64,000 nt of DNA, from the NCBI GenBank assembly GCA_035582835.1, contig JAYKAV010000471.1, positions 26,701 through 90,700 of the forward strand. Reading direction: 5' to 3'. Under the pieces are notes generated by a model. The model was given only the letters and a program-made list of their open reading frames with translations, did not search any database and was not told the origin of the DNA. Source of the stretch: Phoebastria nigripes (Eukaryota; Chordata; Aves; Procellariiformes; Diomedeidae). Shown here piece after piece: positions 31,493 through 42,650 of this stretch (the first letter of the stretch is position 1; every line of letters starts with the position of its first letter). The translations under genes were made by a program, and so were the position numbers.

Positions 31493-34400
31493 TAAGAAGT
31501 GAATTCAAAGATTCAATTCTGATGAAGTTAGGATTATTCAGTGGTAATCTTACTAGGTATAAAAAAATTAAGCAACAGTGATGAAATCTGATTACCTTTC
31601 TCCTAAGTTTCTCAGATATATTCTTCTTTGAAACCCTTTACTTGTTGTTATTTTCCTTCAGTGTAAGTGAATGTTGTACTTTAAACACTCCTTAGAGATG
31701 GAGTCTATTTATGTAAACAATAATTAAACTGAGTTTAAGAAACTCATCCAAGACGCTGTAAATAGGTGGCCTGATTGTTCTGAGCAAGATGATCACCCCG
31801 TTGCTCCATCCAGATAAGGAAACTTTTGAGAACTGGGACAATCATTTAATTGTGTAAATATGGTCTTAGGTTCCTAATTTTAGGGCGACTTATTTTAAAG
31901 CAATTCATCTCACTAGGTGAATCCTTCTTTTACTGTAATATGTCACAAACTATGCCTTGATTGTGGAAACAGAGGGTACTTGCGGATTCATAAATCTAGG
32001 GTGTCGTGTTTGTATCTTGATTTTGGGGTGAGAGGTAGGCATGTCCCAGCCCAATGAAAAAGACACTGTGGNCACCCAGCCCAGATGGAAGGATGTCGTA
32101 TTTGACAGGTGCCAAACTGAAGAGTCAAGGTTGGGCGTACCGTAATGTGCATCCAGGTGAATACAGATAGAGGCACAGTTAATTTATCTGGATTAAATAC
32201 CTCTTTTGCGTCATAGTTGTGATCGTTCTTACCTAAATTCTCCTCTGTCTGGTGAATAAAGAAAAGCTTTCTCACTTCTGCCCCAGCCTGTGTTGGAAAT
32301 CTGTGTTATTGTATTAATAAAATTTGAGTGATCGTGTAGCCACCACAATTAATGACTGAAAGGAAGGTCATGCTTACATAATACTACTAAGGAATTTGTG
32401 TAAAATTTATTTAAAGGCATTTTTGAAAAGGCCTGTGATGAGAGTTAAGTTCAGCAAACCCGTCTTTCTGTCCAAAACAGTAGTCAGTCTTCTATAACCG
32501 TATCTAGCAGACAGAAACTCTGTGTGACTCTCATTGTGTTGATCTTTTGATAACTGTTAGCAGACAAATCTATGCTGTTGCTGTAGACTGTACGAGCAGA
32601 GAGAACTGTAACTGGGAGCTGGCAAATCCCAGGAACAATGAGGCTTTGGTAGGAAATGTAAAATCTGTAGATTGATGTTGTTATTTATAAAGCCATGTTC
32701 CAGAAGTGGAGATACATTTAGTTATAAACAGTTTGTAAATGCTGTTCGGAACAGGAGTGGACCTCCATCTCTGACCAGTACTCTTCCCATGTTGTCTACT
32801 CCACTTTCTGCTGTATAGTGCTGGGGAAGAGACCTATTTTAATGATAAGAGTAGGTGTTCTGCACAAAAGGGCCTTTTGTGTGCTGTTAACTCAGATTGT
32901 GTCATGCATCACTGTAATTTTCTTTAGATTTATGCTGAATGACAAGAAGAATTTCAGATGCATTGTTTGATGTACTATGACTATATTTATGCAAAGCTGC
33001 CAAAATATAGCAGCACTGTTCCAGACATTCTTTTACAGACATTTTGTTATTGAGTATTTTCCCTAACAGAGTAATAGTATATACATTCACACAAAGCCTA
33101 GAAGTAGAATGGAAAAATAAATGCATACAATTGTCTGTTATTTAAGTGCTGCAAATCTCTTTGTTAAAATTAAAAGATATGCTCTTTTTACAGGTATAAC
33201 ATTAATATTTCAACAGAAATATCTTCTTGATTCTCTAGCTCTTTATGTATGTGAATTGACAGGACTGTCTTTTTACCATGTACCAGAACAACTACTAGCT
33301 TGTACTAGAGAGCAGTTGTACTCTCGTCGTGCTAGAGAGGAGGACTCTACAGATGTAGATAGCAACTGCTTTCATCTAACTAACAGAAGGCAATCTTTGT
33401 GCTTGCAGCTTGTTTACTTCTTCAGGACTATAATTTAACCTTCCAGTCCAAATATGTCTGTAAACCTCAGCAGTATGTTTAGCACGTGTTACTGCCAGTT
33501 CTACATTGTTTCAGTTTCCAAAATGCAAAGAAGATCTGTAATACCAAAAGGAGGAACAATACTCTCCTTTCTTCCTCTACAACTTCTGTAAAAAAAAGAA
33601 GTTGTAAAAAAAGAAAATGTTTTCTCTGCATGGAATTCACACCAGAAGCACCAACACAACCTTTTATCTGTTATTTAGGCATTGCATCAAGGCTCTAGGA
33701 GATTCATAGAAGTTTCTGCAGGCCTCTGCAAATGAATTTTCCTCCTCTTTGTTTGAAATACTGGTTACAATAAAGATGAATGATTATTAATATTTGCTTT
33801 ATTGTTAGGTGTAGTGACACTAATAGCTGTGACTGGATACTCTACTCTGCATATTTATTTTTGGCGTGAAGCTTCATTTGCCAACTTAGCTATAATGCTC
33901 ACATCATTCTCTTAAATGCCTGAATAAATAATGTGTTTTATTAAATGCAAAATCAAAATAAAAATTAAGTAACATGGCACTTATTTCTTATATACTAGTT
34001 TAGGGGTGGGTATAAACATTAAAGTGTTAAGATGATTGTTGTTCAAGTACTTTGAGTAATATTTATTCCAGTGGCCTGCTCTGAATTCATCTTGATAATT
34101 AAATTATTTTAATAGGAATAATACTTTATAAGTCAATGAAGTAGTTGCCATGATCTTCAAGAGATCTTCATAAAAGCTGTGTTTGCAGATGTTCCTTAAA
34201 CAATAAATATGATTCTCCTAAGAGAAATTTTCAAGAGGATAATAATATCTAGAGCTGCCAGTTTAGATGTATATTCCAAAAGCTTAAAGGCTCAATTACT
34301 CCGTAGAAGGATCTGCAGAGATTAACCAAATTGCATAACAAAAAATGCTTAAATAATTTCAAATCTGTCATAACAAGAAAATGAAATATATTATATAAGA

Positions 34401-37400
34401 TGCTTGGAAAGAAGGGGGATATGTGCATGATCCCCATGTACATCTAGCACAAGGGATATTCAGTTCTATGTGGCCTGTTTCAACCTGATTAAAACAGTAT
34501 GAATCAGTAATGCAATAACATAGTAATTATTCTAGTTCTGTGAAGTGTGTACAGGAATAAAAAGAAAAGATATTAGATAATTTTCTTCTCCTTTATCTGT
34601 TTTTCTGAGTTTTGTTTTTCACTTCTTCCACAAAGTAAGCCTTTATCTCCTGACATAAATAAGATTAAAGATCTGCTGAAGTAAAAATATTTCAGTGAGA
34701 CAAGTTGGTTAACTTGCCATGTATCAAGGCATTTTATAAATTTATTTTTCTTAAGGTACTCTAGTTATGTCCTCAAATTGTCCTTTTACTTAAAAGAAAT
34801 CATATTAACAATGCATTTAACTAATATTAAATGATGTTTGTCATTAACAGGCTATTGAGGTTATTACAGTTCTGTAACTCTCGATGAAGTTACAGAAGTA
34901 ACTTCTAACTGGAAGTTTAAAAAATGCTCTAAATAATGTTCTTTAATTAATTTGGTAATTAATGAAGTGTGTAAAAAGGACATGGTTCCTTGAACAATCA
35001 GATTAAATAAATACAGCCTGTAAAACTTTAAATTCATTCTGAGTAAGTAATGTTTTTTATTGATAATTTTTGAATATAACTGCATCTCCAGAGAAGAAAA
35101 ATGCAGGCTGAACCTACTTAGACTCCAGTGAAGTGTCCATGTACAAGGATGGTCTTTATGTTCTGTAGAGTGCTGAATTAATCCAGCCATTTCAGTGCTA
35201 GTACTGTCTCTTAGTTAACTTCGGTCTGCAGCTGGGCTGTAATAGTTATAAACTGATAAATAGCCTCCCATAGGCTTTGCACTCAGTGTCTTATANCTAT
35301 CCATTAACTTACAGGCCATGAGATTAACTATTTTGGGAAAAGTAGCCCGCATATGTAGCCTGTAAGTGGTGGACAGTTTATCACATTGATAATCCATTTA
35401 AATTGTTATTGTTCTCACTTCAAATTTGTGGCTTATTTTCAGTTTGAAATGTTAATTGAATCTGTAAGATGTGGCATCTTATTATTCCTTTTTATGGTAG
35501 ATTTTAAAAAATCAAGTTGATTGAATTCCGTTGCCTTCTGTTGTAGGATGTATTTTAGGCTTTTGTATGTTTTTGTTGTGCCCTCTCTGGTTTTCAATGT
35601 CAATTTTAAATTGTAGATGTTCAAACTTGGGTATGTTATTCTAGAAGAGATCTCAGTACCAACCTGTACAGAACTTCAGGAGAGCCTTTAAAAGCAGTCT
35701 ATGTAGGCAGCAAGAGAAGAAATTCCTTTTGAGCAAGCACAAGCTATATTCTTCCAATGGTTTTCTATATCCACATTTACCCTGTGGTTATGAAGGTGTC
35801 CTGGCATTCAATACTTGAAGAATTTTTTGGCCTTACAAGGCTCCAGAGAATTGGCAGGTTTTTCATTTCCCTACGTCTTTCATTGGTGAGGCCTCTGCTC
35901 TGCTGATGATGTCAATGGCCTCATCAAAGGGGCAACATCACATGGGTTAAATGAAATGCATAATTCCTTGGCTCTGGACACTTGACTTCTTGCTTACTAG
36001 TCATAAGGAATAGTTTCCAGTGCAGCTGCTCCAGACAGTGTTTGTAAGCACTGAAGCAAGGCCCTGCGTCCATGCATATCAGTTGCTCAGCTCCTAGTTC
36101 CCAGTTATCTCAAGTATTTCCATCTGGGACCAAAAAAATTGTCTCCTTTCCTATCTCCTTCTTTATGCTTCAACAATATCTTCAAGCTAACTTTTCCAGG
36201 CCAGCACATGAGAAGACTTATATTTCAGGGTGCACAACACAACATCTTTTAACTCTTGAGAAGAGTAGTGAACTCAGAGCAATTCTCAAAGATTTGTTGA
36301 CTATGCGCAGCCTTGTCAGCACCTTTGATCCTTCCTCCGAACTGTGTCTTACTGCACCTGAACAAAAGAAAACGGTACTAGTGCCAGCTCATACATTAGG
36401 GTTCATAACTAACAAGCATCATTTGCTCTCTGTGAGCATCTCATCTTCAGGCTATTGGCTCACTGTTTTAATCTCCAGTATCTTTTCTGTACGTTATCCA
36501 ATTTTTCTGCATGCGTTGTAATTTGTGGCTAACAGACTTGGACCTTCTAATGACTCAGCAGTGATTTGTGCAAAGGCAGTCACCAAGTCAAGTCCAACCA
36601 GCACTGTGCAGAACTTCAAGAGTTTATCATAGCTGAGTAGGTTGGCAATAGTACAAAGTCACAGTAGGCAAGTACAAGAAATTTTAATGCACATTAGAGA
36701 AAATAAATTCGGCTAACCAGACAAGTTGTGATGAGTTGCACTCATGAAGTGCTCAGATACTGAAATAATAGCCGGGCTAATTATCTTAGGCAGGAGTATG
36801 ATAAAATCCTAGAGTTACTGACCTGGCTCTGTTTGTAGCATGTGTAATGTTTGGATACAGTAAACATTAAAAACCTGATACTTAATTTTCTCAACTATGG
36901 CCTATGCATATAGTTCGGTAAACTTTAACTAGATAAGAAATTTAACTTGCCTGTGTTGTTCACTATGAGATCATTTAGGATTAAGAAAAGATTGTCATAA
37001 TACTATTGTAGCCATCATTACCTAAAGATAGAAACAATTTGAGATTGATGGAAGTTAGTATGTGTACATATATTTGATTAAATAAATCATTAGGCAAACT
37101 GCTAGAGTGTGGAAAAAACAAAGATTGGAGGGTCAAAAAGTCTTTTCAGGTCTGAAAAGTGGTAGCCCTCATGAATAAACATGACCTCTGAACAACCTTT
37201 GATAACTCAGAGAGGGAAAGGGAATTAGAGTGTTAAGGAGCATATCTTCTCTGAGAAGCAGGAAGATAGGTAATTTATTTTCTCTGGAACATGGAAGACG
37301 GTAACTAGAGGTTAGAGTGCAAATATCTGTTGAGAATATTCTGGTTTTCACTTTCATTGTTTGTTCTATTTATTTATTGTTGCCTCTTTAGATCACCATA

Positions 37401-37501
37401 TACAAAAAGTATAGGTGTCCTATCAGTAGTTGCCTTAGAAGCCTTGGTCTGCAAAGCACCTAATCACACAAGGTGAACAACTCCACTGCCTAAAGCTACT
37501 T

Positions 37502-37548
37502 CTAAAAAAAAAAAAAAAACAAAAAAAAAAAAAAAAACAAAAAAAAAA
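37502..37548. repeat. A-rich tract with two C interruptions
   Basis: Runs of A (17, 18 and 9 bases, approximately) are separated by single C bases. It may be an expanded simple repeat or the tail of an old retroposed sequence, but nothing upstream resembles a processed transcript. Confidence 0.9.
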
Positions 37549-39893
37549 CCAACACTGTTAGCTTTAAACAAAAATTCTCTAGAAGAAGAATGAAGAAAAT
37601 GTCCTTCAGTTGTTTCCCCTTGAGCAATTTATCCAACCCAAATGCAGCAGAGAGGGTCTGAATGGAGGACGTGGCAGTAGGTAGCTCCAGAGAGCTGCTT
37701 AGGCTGCTTTGCTCTGCTTTGAAGTTTTTGGCTTGCCTTTGGATTTTTCTGAAATGTTGTATGGGGAGAAATTTAGAGTGCAGGGAGTTCAGACTGAATT
37801 ATTGATTTGTACAGATATTTGAGCCATGTGCATTGGCACCTCTGCGCTATTATGATTTATATGTTTCAAAATTAGGTTTGCTAGGCACCTGAAAAGGTGC
37901 CCTTTTGCATTCATCATACCCGACAACCAAAACAGAGTGCTCAAAGGCATGCACACCCTGGTGGACCTTGTGCCCTGATTTGGAAAAACTTCTGCTAGTT
38001 TAGCTAGTAAAGATTTTTGGTAGGGTTTTTCCTACATTTTAAAATTGGACTTGAATTTGTTTTCTGAGTTTGCTTTTGAAACTCCATAAAAAGTCACCAA
38101 TTTAGTCTGCAGAAATTAGGCTAGACAAATTCTGTTCAAGCAACAAAGCACCTGCAGACTTTCCCATAGCGATGGCACTCATTTCAGTCTCTCTACTCAA
38201 CCTAGCTGTCAACTTTTATGAAATTTTCATGAAGCCAATATACCTGAGGTCACAAGCCTTGTGTCAGATTTGGTTACAATTGACTAACAGGTTCAAAAGC
38301 TGTTGTGGGACAACCTGACAGACGGATAGACATGGCACTCCCATAAGCTGCATTTCTGTTGGAAATCAGGCTAAACCCACTGATAATTTTTTTCCAGCAG
38401 CAACCAAGAAGTATTTATTTCTTTTTGATCCATTTCTGTACAAAATAGGATTTATATTCATTCTTTTAAATTTTTTCAGACCTGGGGTGTATGATTCTGA
38501 TTATATAATATAACTGAAGACTTAAAGTCTATTTTAGAGTGCAAATCATTGTAGATTTATTTATGTACAGCTTACGAATAGCGTGGAACAGAATACCAAG
38601 AGGCAGCTTCCAAGAGAACAAAGGAGAATATGTATACTGCATTCTTTCAATGTGCAGCAAATCAGGCCTTCCTCCTGGTTTGGAAGGGTGAAAATGTGGC
38701 TGGTTGAGTCTCCCACACCACTGTTCCCCTTTTGAGGTACTGTTGGAGGTACTGTTCGTGTAAGAGAACAGTGAAGGAGTTGCCTCTGCAAAGAGACTGC
38801 AGTTTTATCCACCTCTACATTAAGCATACAAGGACAGAAAGAAAATTTTTCCCCTCCTAACCAGTCAATGTAACATCTAACAGAATATGTATTCTGATCA
38901 CCACGTATGTCAGTATCTTTTAGTAAGGAATTACTGAAAAAGATTATCATTGTCCAGTGGAGCACGTAGTAACTGTTACGTTACAAGTGCAGGCTGGAAT
39001 GGGATCTCCACAGTTTAATGGCAAGGATGAATAACCTTTCTCATTTTAAGAGAACTTTTGGATGTATTTGGTGGGCCATATACTAATAATGCATCTGTCC
39101 TGTTTGCCCAGCCTCAATTCCACAGGGCTCTCCATCACTTTTACACAATTTTCTGCACCATCTTGTGCTACTTGATGCCCAGCCATTTCACAGTGGACAT
39201 TACTACTCAGGCCAGCATCTCACACTAGGTGTTTCTAGCAGTGTGTAGTCCTCCATACTGCACAGCACTGTGCTGCTTAGCACATCCCATCCCAGACTAT
39301 ACAGATTATTTCTCATTCTTAGTACCACAACGCTGCAAAGCACTCCCCCTGAAAATGGCATGTCCATGCTGAATGGCTTATCCCTGACTCTGCTTTCACA
39401 CTAATTTCATTTAGATGGGGAAAGAGAGTCCATGGCATTCTTCTATTTTAACTCTTGGTTAGTAGAAGAACATAACCCTATGAGGCATTTAGATTCTTCT
39501 GCTGCTGTCATTTCAGGGCAATTTATTGGCACAGTTATTATGCACTAATAGTAAGTCAACTACTAATTAACTTGGAGTTGTGCTTGCACTGACAAAGCAT
39601 ACACAGGTATATTTAGGCTTCCATTCTTCTGTTTAACAAGAGAAATATATGGAAAACTTTCTCTAACGTTTACTTAACTTCAAGGCCTTTTAAAAAATTC
39701 CACCTTTGATCATTCATTTTGCTGGGTTAATATTTCTGTGAAATACAGTTTTATGTATTTTTTCCAAGTTTTGTTTCAGGCAGTTATCTTTGCAAGATAA
39801 TCATGTGAAGTATAGAACTGATTTTTTTCTTGGTCATCATTCCTTTTAACTATGGACTTTTTTGAGCTTACAAAGCATTCTAAATTGGTCTGT

Positions 39894-40217
39894 TTAAAAT
39901 GAAGGGGTTTGCAAGGTTTTTTTCATAGTTTGGCATCTTGGAGCAAATGTTATATGTGCTTTATTTAGTTTTATCACTGTTCTGATCATGCTCCCAGGTT
40001 TTACTCTGAACCTCCTTTTACTGATAGCGTACATATAGAATCTTTTCTTGTTAGTGTCTACGTCCACTAGTTCTAGGTCTTTCACATGATTACAGGTAAA
40101 TCTTACATTAAATATCATGTTATTCATTGGTGCATGTGTTCTCTCTGAATGTGGGACTGAATCAAATACTTTCATGTAGTCCAGCCAAACTATGTTAGAC
40201 TCCTTGTTAGTTAACAT
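39894..40217 (-). pseudogene. Possible LINE reverse-transcriptase remnant
   Basis: A minus-strand frame of 107 codons contains, near its start (about 40165-40205), WLDYMKVFDSVPH. This matches the motif-A pattern of non-LTR reverse transcriptases (W-x-D-Y-x-K-x-F-D-S-V-P-H), including the catalytic Asp. The style is nearer to R4/Dong- or RTE-like LINEs than to CR1, whose usual form is LDFSKAFDTV. Downstream residues do not clearly continue the domain. It could be a short decayed fragment or a chance match. Confidence 0.35.
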
Positions 40218-40544
40218 TCTTTATAGGCTTTTCAAGCAGAAGTTGATCCTCTGTTCCTCTCTTTTTTTTTGTTAACATCCTTTTGCTGTCCAACCAGTGA
40301 AATATCAGGGGTTTCTGTCAGGTGATTGTCACAAATGAGTGGTTTTGAGGCCGCTTAAAGAATCACCAGCAAAGGTATCAGCAAAAAATGATTTTAATAG
40401 AAATTTATAAAAGCACGACTTAACAGAATTCGATGGCAAGGTTCACTCTATTACTTACTACATGGATTAAGCTTACACAGGGAAAATCATGTCAGAATTT
40501 GGATTAGAATGATTTTTATAGAGATTGAGGAAAAAAGGGTATGG

Positions 40545-40775
40545 GAGACCCTCCCGTTAAGTCACGAGGTTCAGAGAAGACCTGACTGGATCCAATCTTA
40601 GTCTCAGACTTGGACAACGGTTTGTGTCTAATACAAAAAGGAATAAGGAGATCCTCCCGTTGAGTCACGAGGTTCAGAGTAGACCCCCTTGCTCTCTAAA
40701 CTCCTTCTCAGAGAGGAGCCTAGATGCGGCTGGATCTACCCCTGGTCTCAGACCTGGTCAACGGTTTACGTCTAA
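40545..40775. repeat. Imperfect direct repeat inside the solo LTR
   Basis: Two copies (about 40548-40637 and 40649-40775) share ctcccgtt-agtcacgaggt, tcagag-agacc, and tcagac-tgg-caacggttt. The second copy carries an insertion of about 35 bp containing ctctctaaactccttctcag. The duplication lies between the TATA box and the poly(A) signal in the antisense direction. Confidence 0.8.
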
Positions 40776-41326
40776 GGGATTATAGGTGTTTAGCAGCAAC
40801 CTGAAGTTCATTCACAGTTTTAAGGTAAATCATAAGATTTTGACAGCACTTAATCATTGACTAATTTAGCAGTTACAAAGTGAGTTAATCAAGTTTATCA
40901 CAATTACTAAAGCAACTTGATTACAGATTATGCTTATTACTGATTGTCTAAATCAATACACACAAACACATGCACACATCACACATAAGGGCCCAAAGCT
41001 GACTAGATCTATAAAGGCCTAAAGATAAATAAATGTACAGGCCTGAAGCTAGGTTATAAAGGCCTTAAGCTAGATAAAGGTACCTGTTAAAAATTCCCCT
41101 CGAATGTTGTGAAAATACTCACGCTAAATTTCTTGGCATTTCTCAACGGGCAAAGGGTTGAGCTTCGAGGAGTGTCTCGGCCGAGGAGTGTTTCAGCCCA
41201 GGTCCTGACGGTCCCCTGAATATCACAAACTTGAGAGTCTGTGAACTCTGAGAGGCGTCCCCCTCAGAGGGAGATTTTGGGCGCAGCCTGCTGCGGTCCA
41301 GGAGAGCTCAAAGGGTCTCGCTTGGG

Positions 41327-41460
41327 ACCGCTATTTATAGGTTTGCAAGATGATTGGCTTTAGTCATCAGTAAATATGGTATTGTTTTGTATTGGTTTGT
41401 TTTCAGTAAATATGGTATTGTTTTGTATTGGTTTGTTTTCAGTAAATATGGTATTGTTTT
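41327..41460 (-). promoter_or_regulatory. LTR promoter with CCAAT-bearing 36-bp repeats
   Basis: On the minus strand a TATA box (CTATAAATAG, 41331-41340) is preceded by a CCAAT box (41353-41357). Further upstream are about 2.6 copies of a 36-bp unit starting at 41368, 41404 and 41440. The two full copies each contain CCAAT on the minus strand (41391-41395 and 41427-41431). Spacing and order are those of an RNA polymerase II promoter with an enhancer-like repeat, typical of retroviral U3. Activity is not known. Confidence 0.7.
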
Positions 41461-41767
41461 ACGGTTACAATGGTATCATTTGTGGTAACTGTTGTATTGT
41501 TCCACTTGAGCTACAATCCAGGTAGGGTATGTTCCAGGGCTGTCAGGAATGACGAATTGTCTCCTGCTTTCATTCCCTACTTTGATCAGGTAGCCAGTGT
41601 TCCTGGTACGATCAGTGCCGCTCCCCACCTCAGCCATGCAAGAGTGCCTGGTACAGTCAAGGGACGCTTAACTGCCCAGCTCGTTACACAATGGCTAAGG
41701 CCTAACAGGAGTTCCTGAGATCGTAGAGAGGCCTAGGGGAAGGGGGGAAATGCAGCACCACAGTGAT

Positions 41768-42566
41768 ACAGTCAGTATTGGCAGTTCCCAAGTGACTTGG
41801 GAAGATGGAAACCTTTGAAGGCTCTTACCTTTCTTTCATTTCTTAGGAATAATAGTTTTGCTTTCAAGGTTTTCCTGTTAGTATTTGGCAATCTTTTACT
41901 CCCATCACTGTCCTTGATGTCTACATGGCCTTTCTCAATTTTGTCTGTACTATAATTCTGCAAGAACAACATTCTGGTTTATGCTTGTAAAGCTCTCAAA
42001 CACTGAAGTTCTGGCTCTAGTTGGAACATATAGGCACTGCTTAATTGCAAATGAAAAATAATACCTGTTTAAATTATTGTGCATTAGCTTCTTGCATAAG
42101 GAAGTTGTGCTGATTTTAGCTTTGCAGTACTAAATGATGCCGTGTGCCTAGATAGGTCTTTTGAGAAGAGCCACAAAGCTGTAGAAAAGGCAGCTCTTCC
42201 TCTGATCCACTAAGCAAATTACTCTTAACTAGAGTCTAGTTTGCACATTAGAGTAATTTTGATCTTCTTTCTAATTGCAATTGGCTCAGAGATTCTCTTG
42301 GCTGTGCATCTTACCATGATTACAAACGTATCTCAGAACCAACCATCACCCTTGAGTCCTCAGCCATTTTGCCTCTAGCTCCCTCATTTACTTAATTGGC
42401 TCATGCAGGATGTTTAATTTGCAGCCAATGAGACAGGCAGCTCCTCTATACACATGATATATTTCCCTTCCAATCAGTGCTCATCAAAACCAGTCAGCAA
42501 AAGCTTGCTTCCCTCCCCCCCCATCTTTTGCTTTTGTGCTAGCTTTTTATTATGCTTTTGTCCTTA
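41768..42566 (+). other. RNF180: RNF180 intron
   Basis: AT-rich intron with nothing recognisable between the solo LTR and the CR1 end. Confidence 0.6.
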
Positions 42567-42650
42567 CATAGAATCATAGAATCACTGAGGTTGGAAAAGA
42601 CCTTTAAGATCATCGAGTCAAACCATTAACCTAACACTGCCAAGTCCACA
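42567..42650 (-). mobile_element. CR1 LINE 3' end, minus orientation
   Basis: The + strand starts catagaatcatagaatcact and continues gaggttggaaaagacctttaagatcat, the reverse complement of the CR1 3' terminus with its ATTCTATGAT repeats. Only about 84 bp remain, a severe 5' truncation typical of CR1. Confidence 0.93.

Larger units (their letters stand above)
30572..40326 (+). other. RNF180: RNF180 intron, central part
   Basis: About 9.8 kb of AT-rich intron. It contains a ~92-bp tandem duplication (31311-31492), a C-interrupted A-rich tract (37502-37548), an exon-like open frame at about 33186-33438, and a short minus-strand reverse-transcriptase-like frame near 40130-40217. The 149-codon frame at 36072-36521 has no family, splice context or repeat match. 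No RNF180 exon was found, but a microexon of a few codons would be missed. Confidence 0.55.
40327..41762 (-). mobile_element. 1.4-kb solo LTR, antisense, with 5-bp target duplication
   Basis: The element runs TGTCACAAATGAG ... GCAGCACCACA and is flanked by perfect GTGAT repeats (40322-40326 and 41763-41767). On the minus strand there is a CCAAT box (41353-41357), a CTATAAATAG TATA box (41331-41340) and an ATTAAA poly(A) signal (40393-40398) near the far end, so transcription would run antisense to RNF180. No internal retroviral genes are present, hence a solo LTR. Its U3 holds 36-bp CCAAT-bearing repeats, and its R/U5 holds a long imperfect direct repeat. The family is distinct from the TGTCGTGG LTRs. 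Confidence 0.92.

Noticed and set aside
36072..36521. 149-codon + strand open frame
   Set aside because: No recognisable family, no splice borders, and ordinary intron composition; likely chance.
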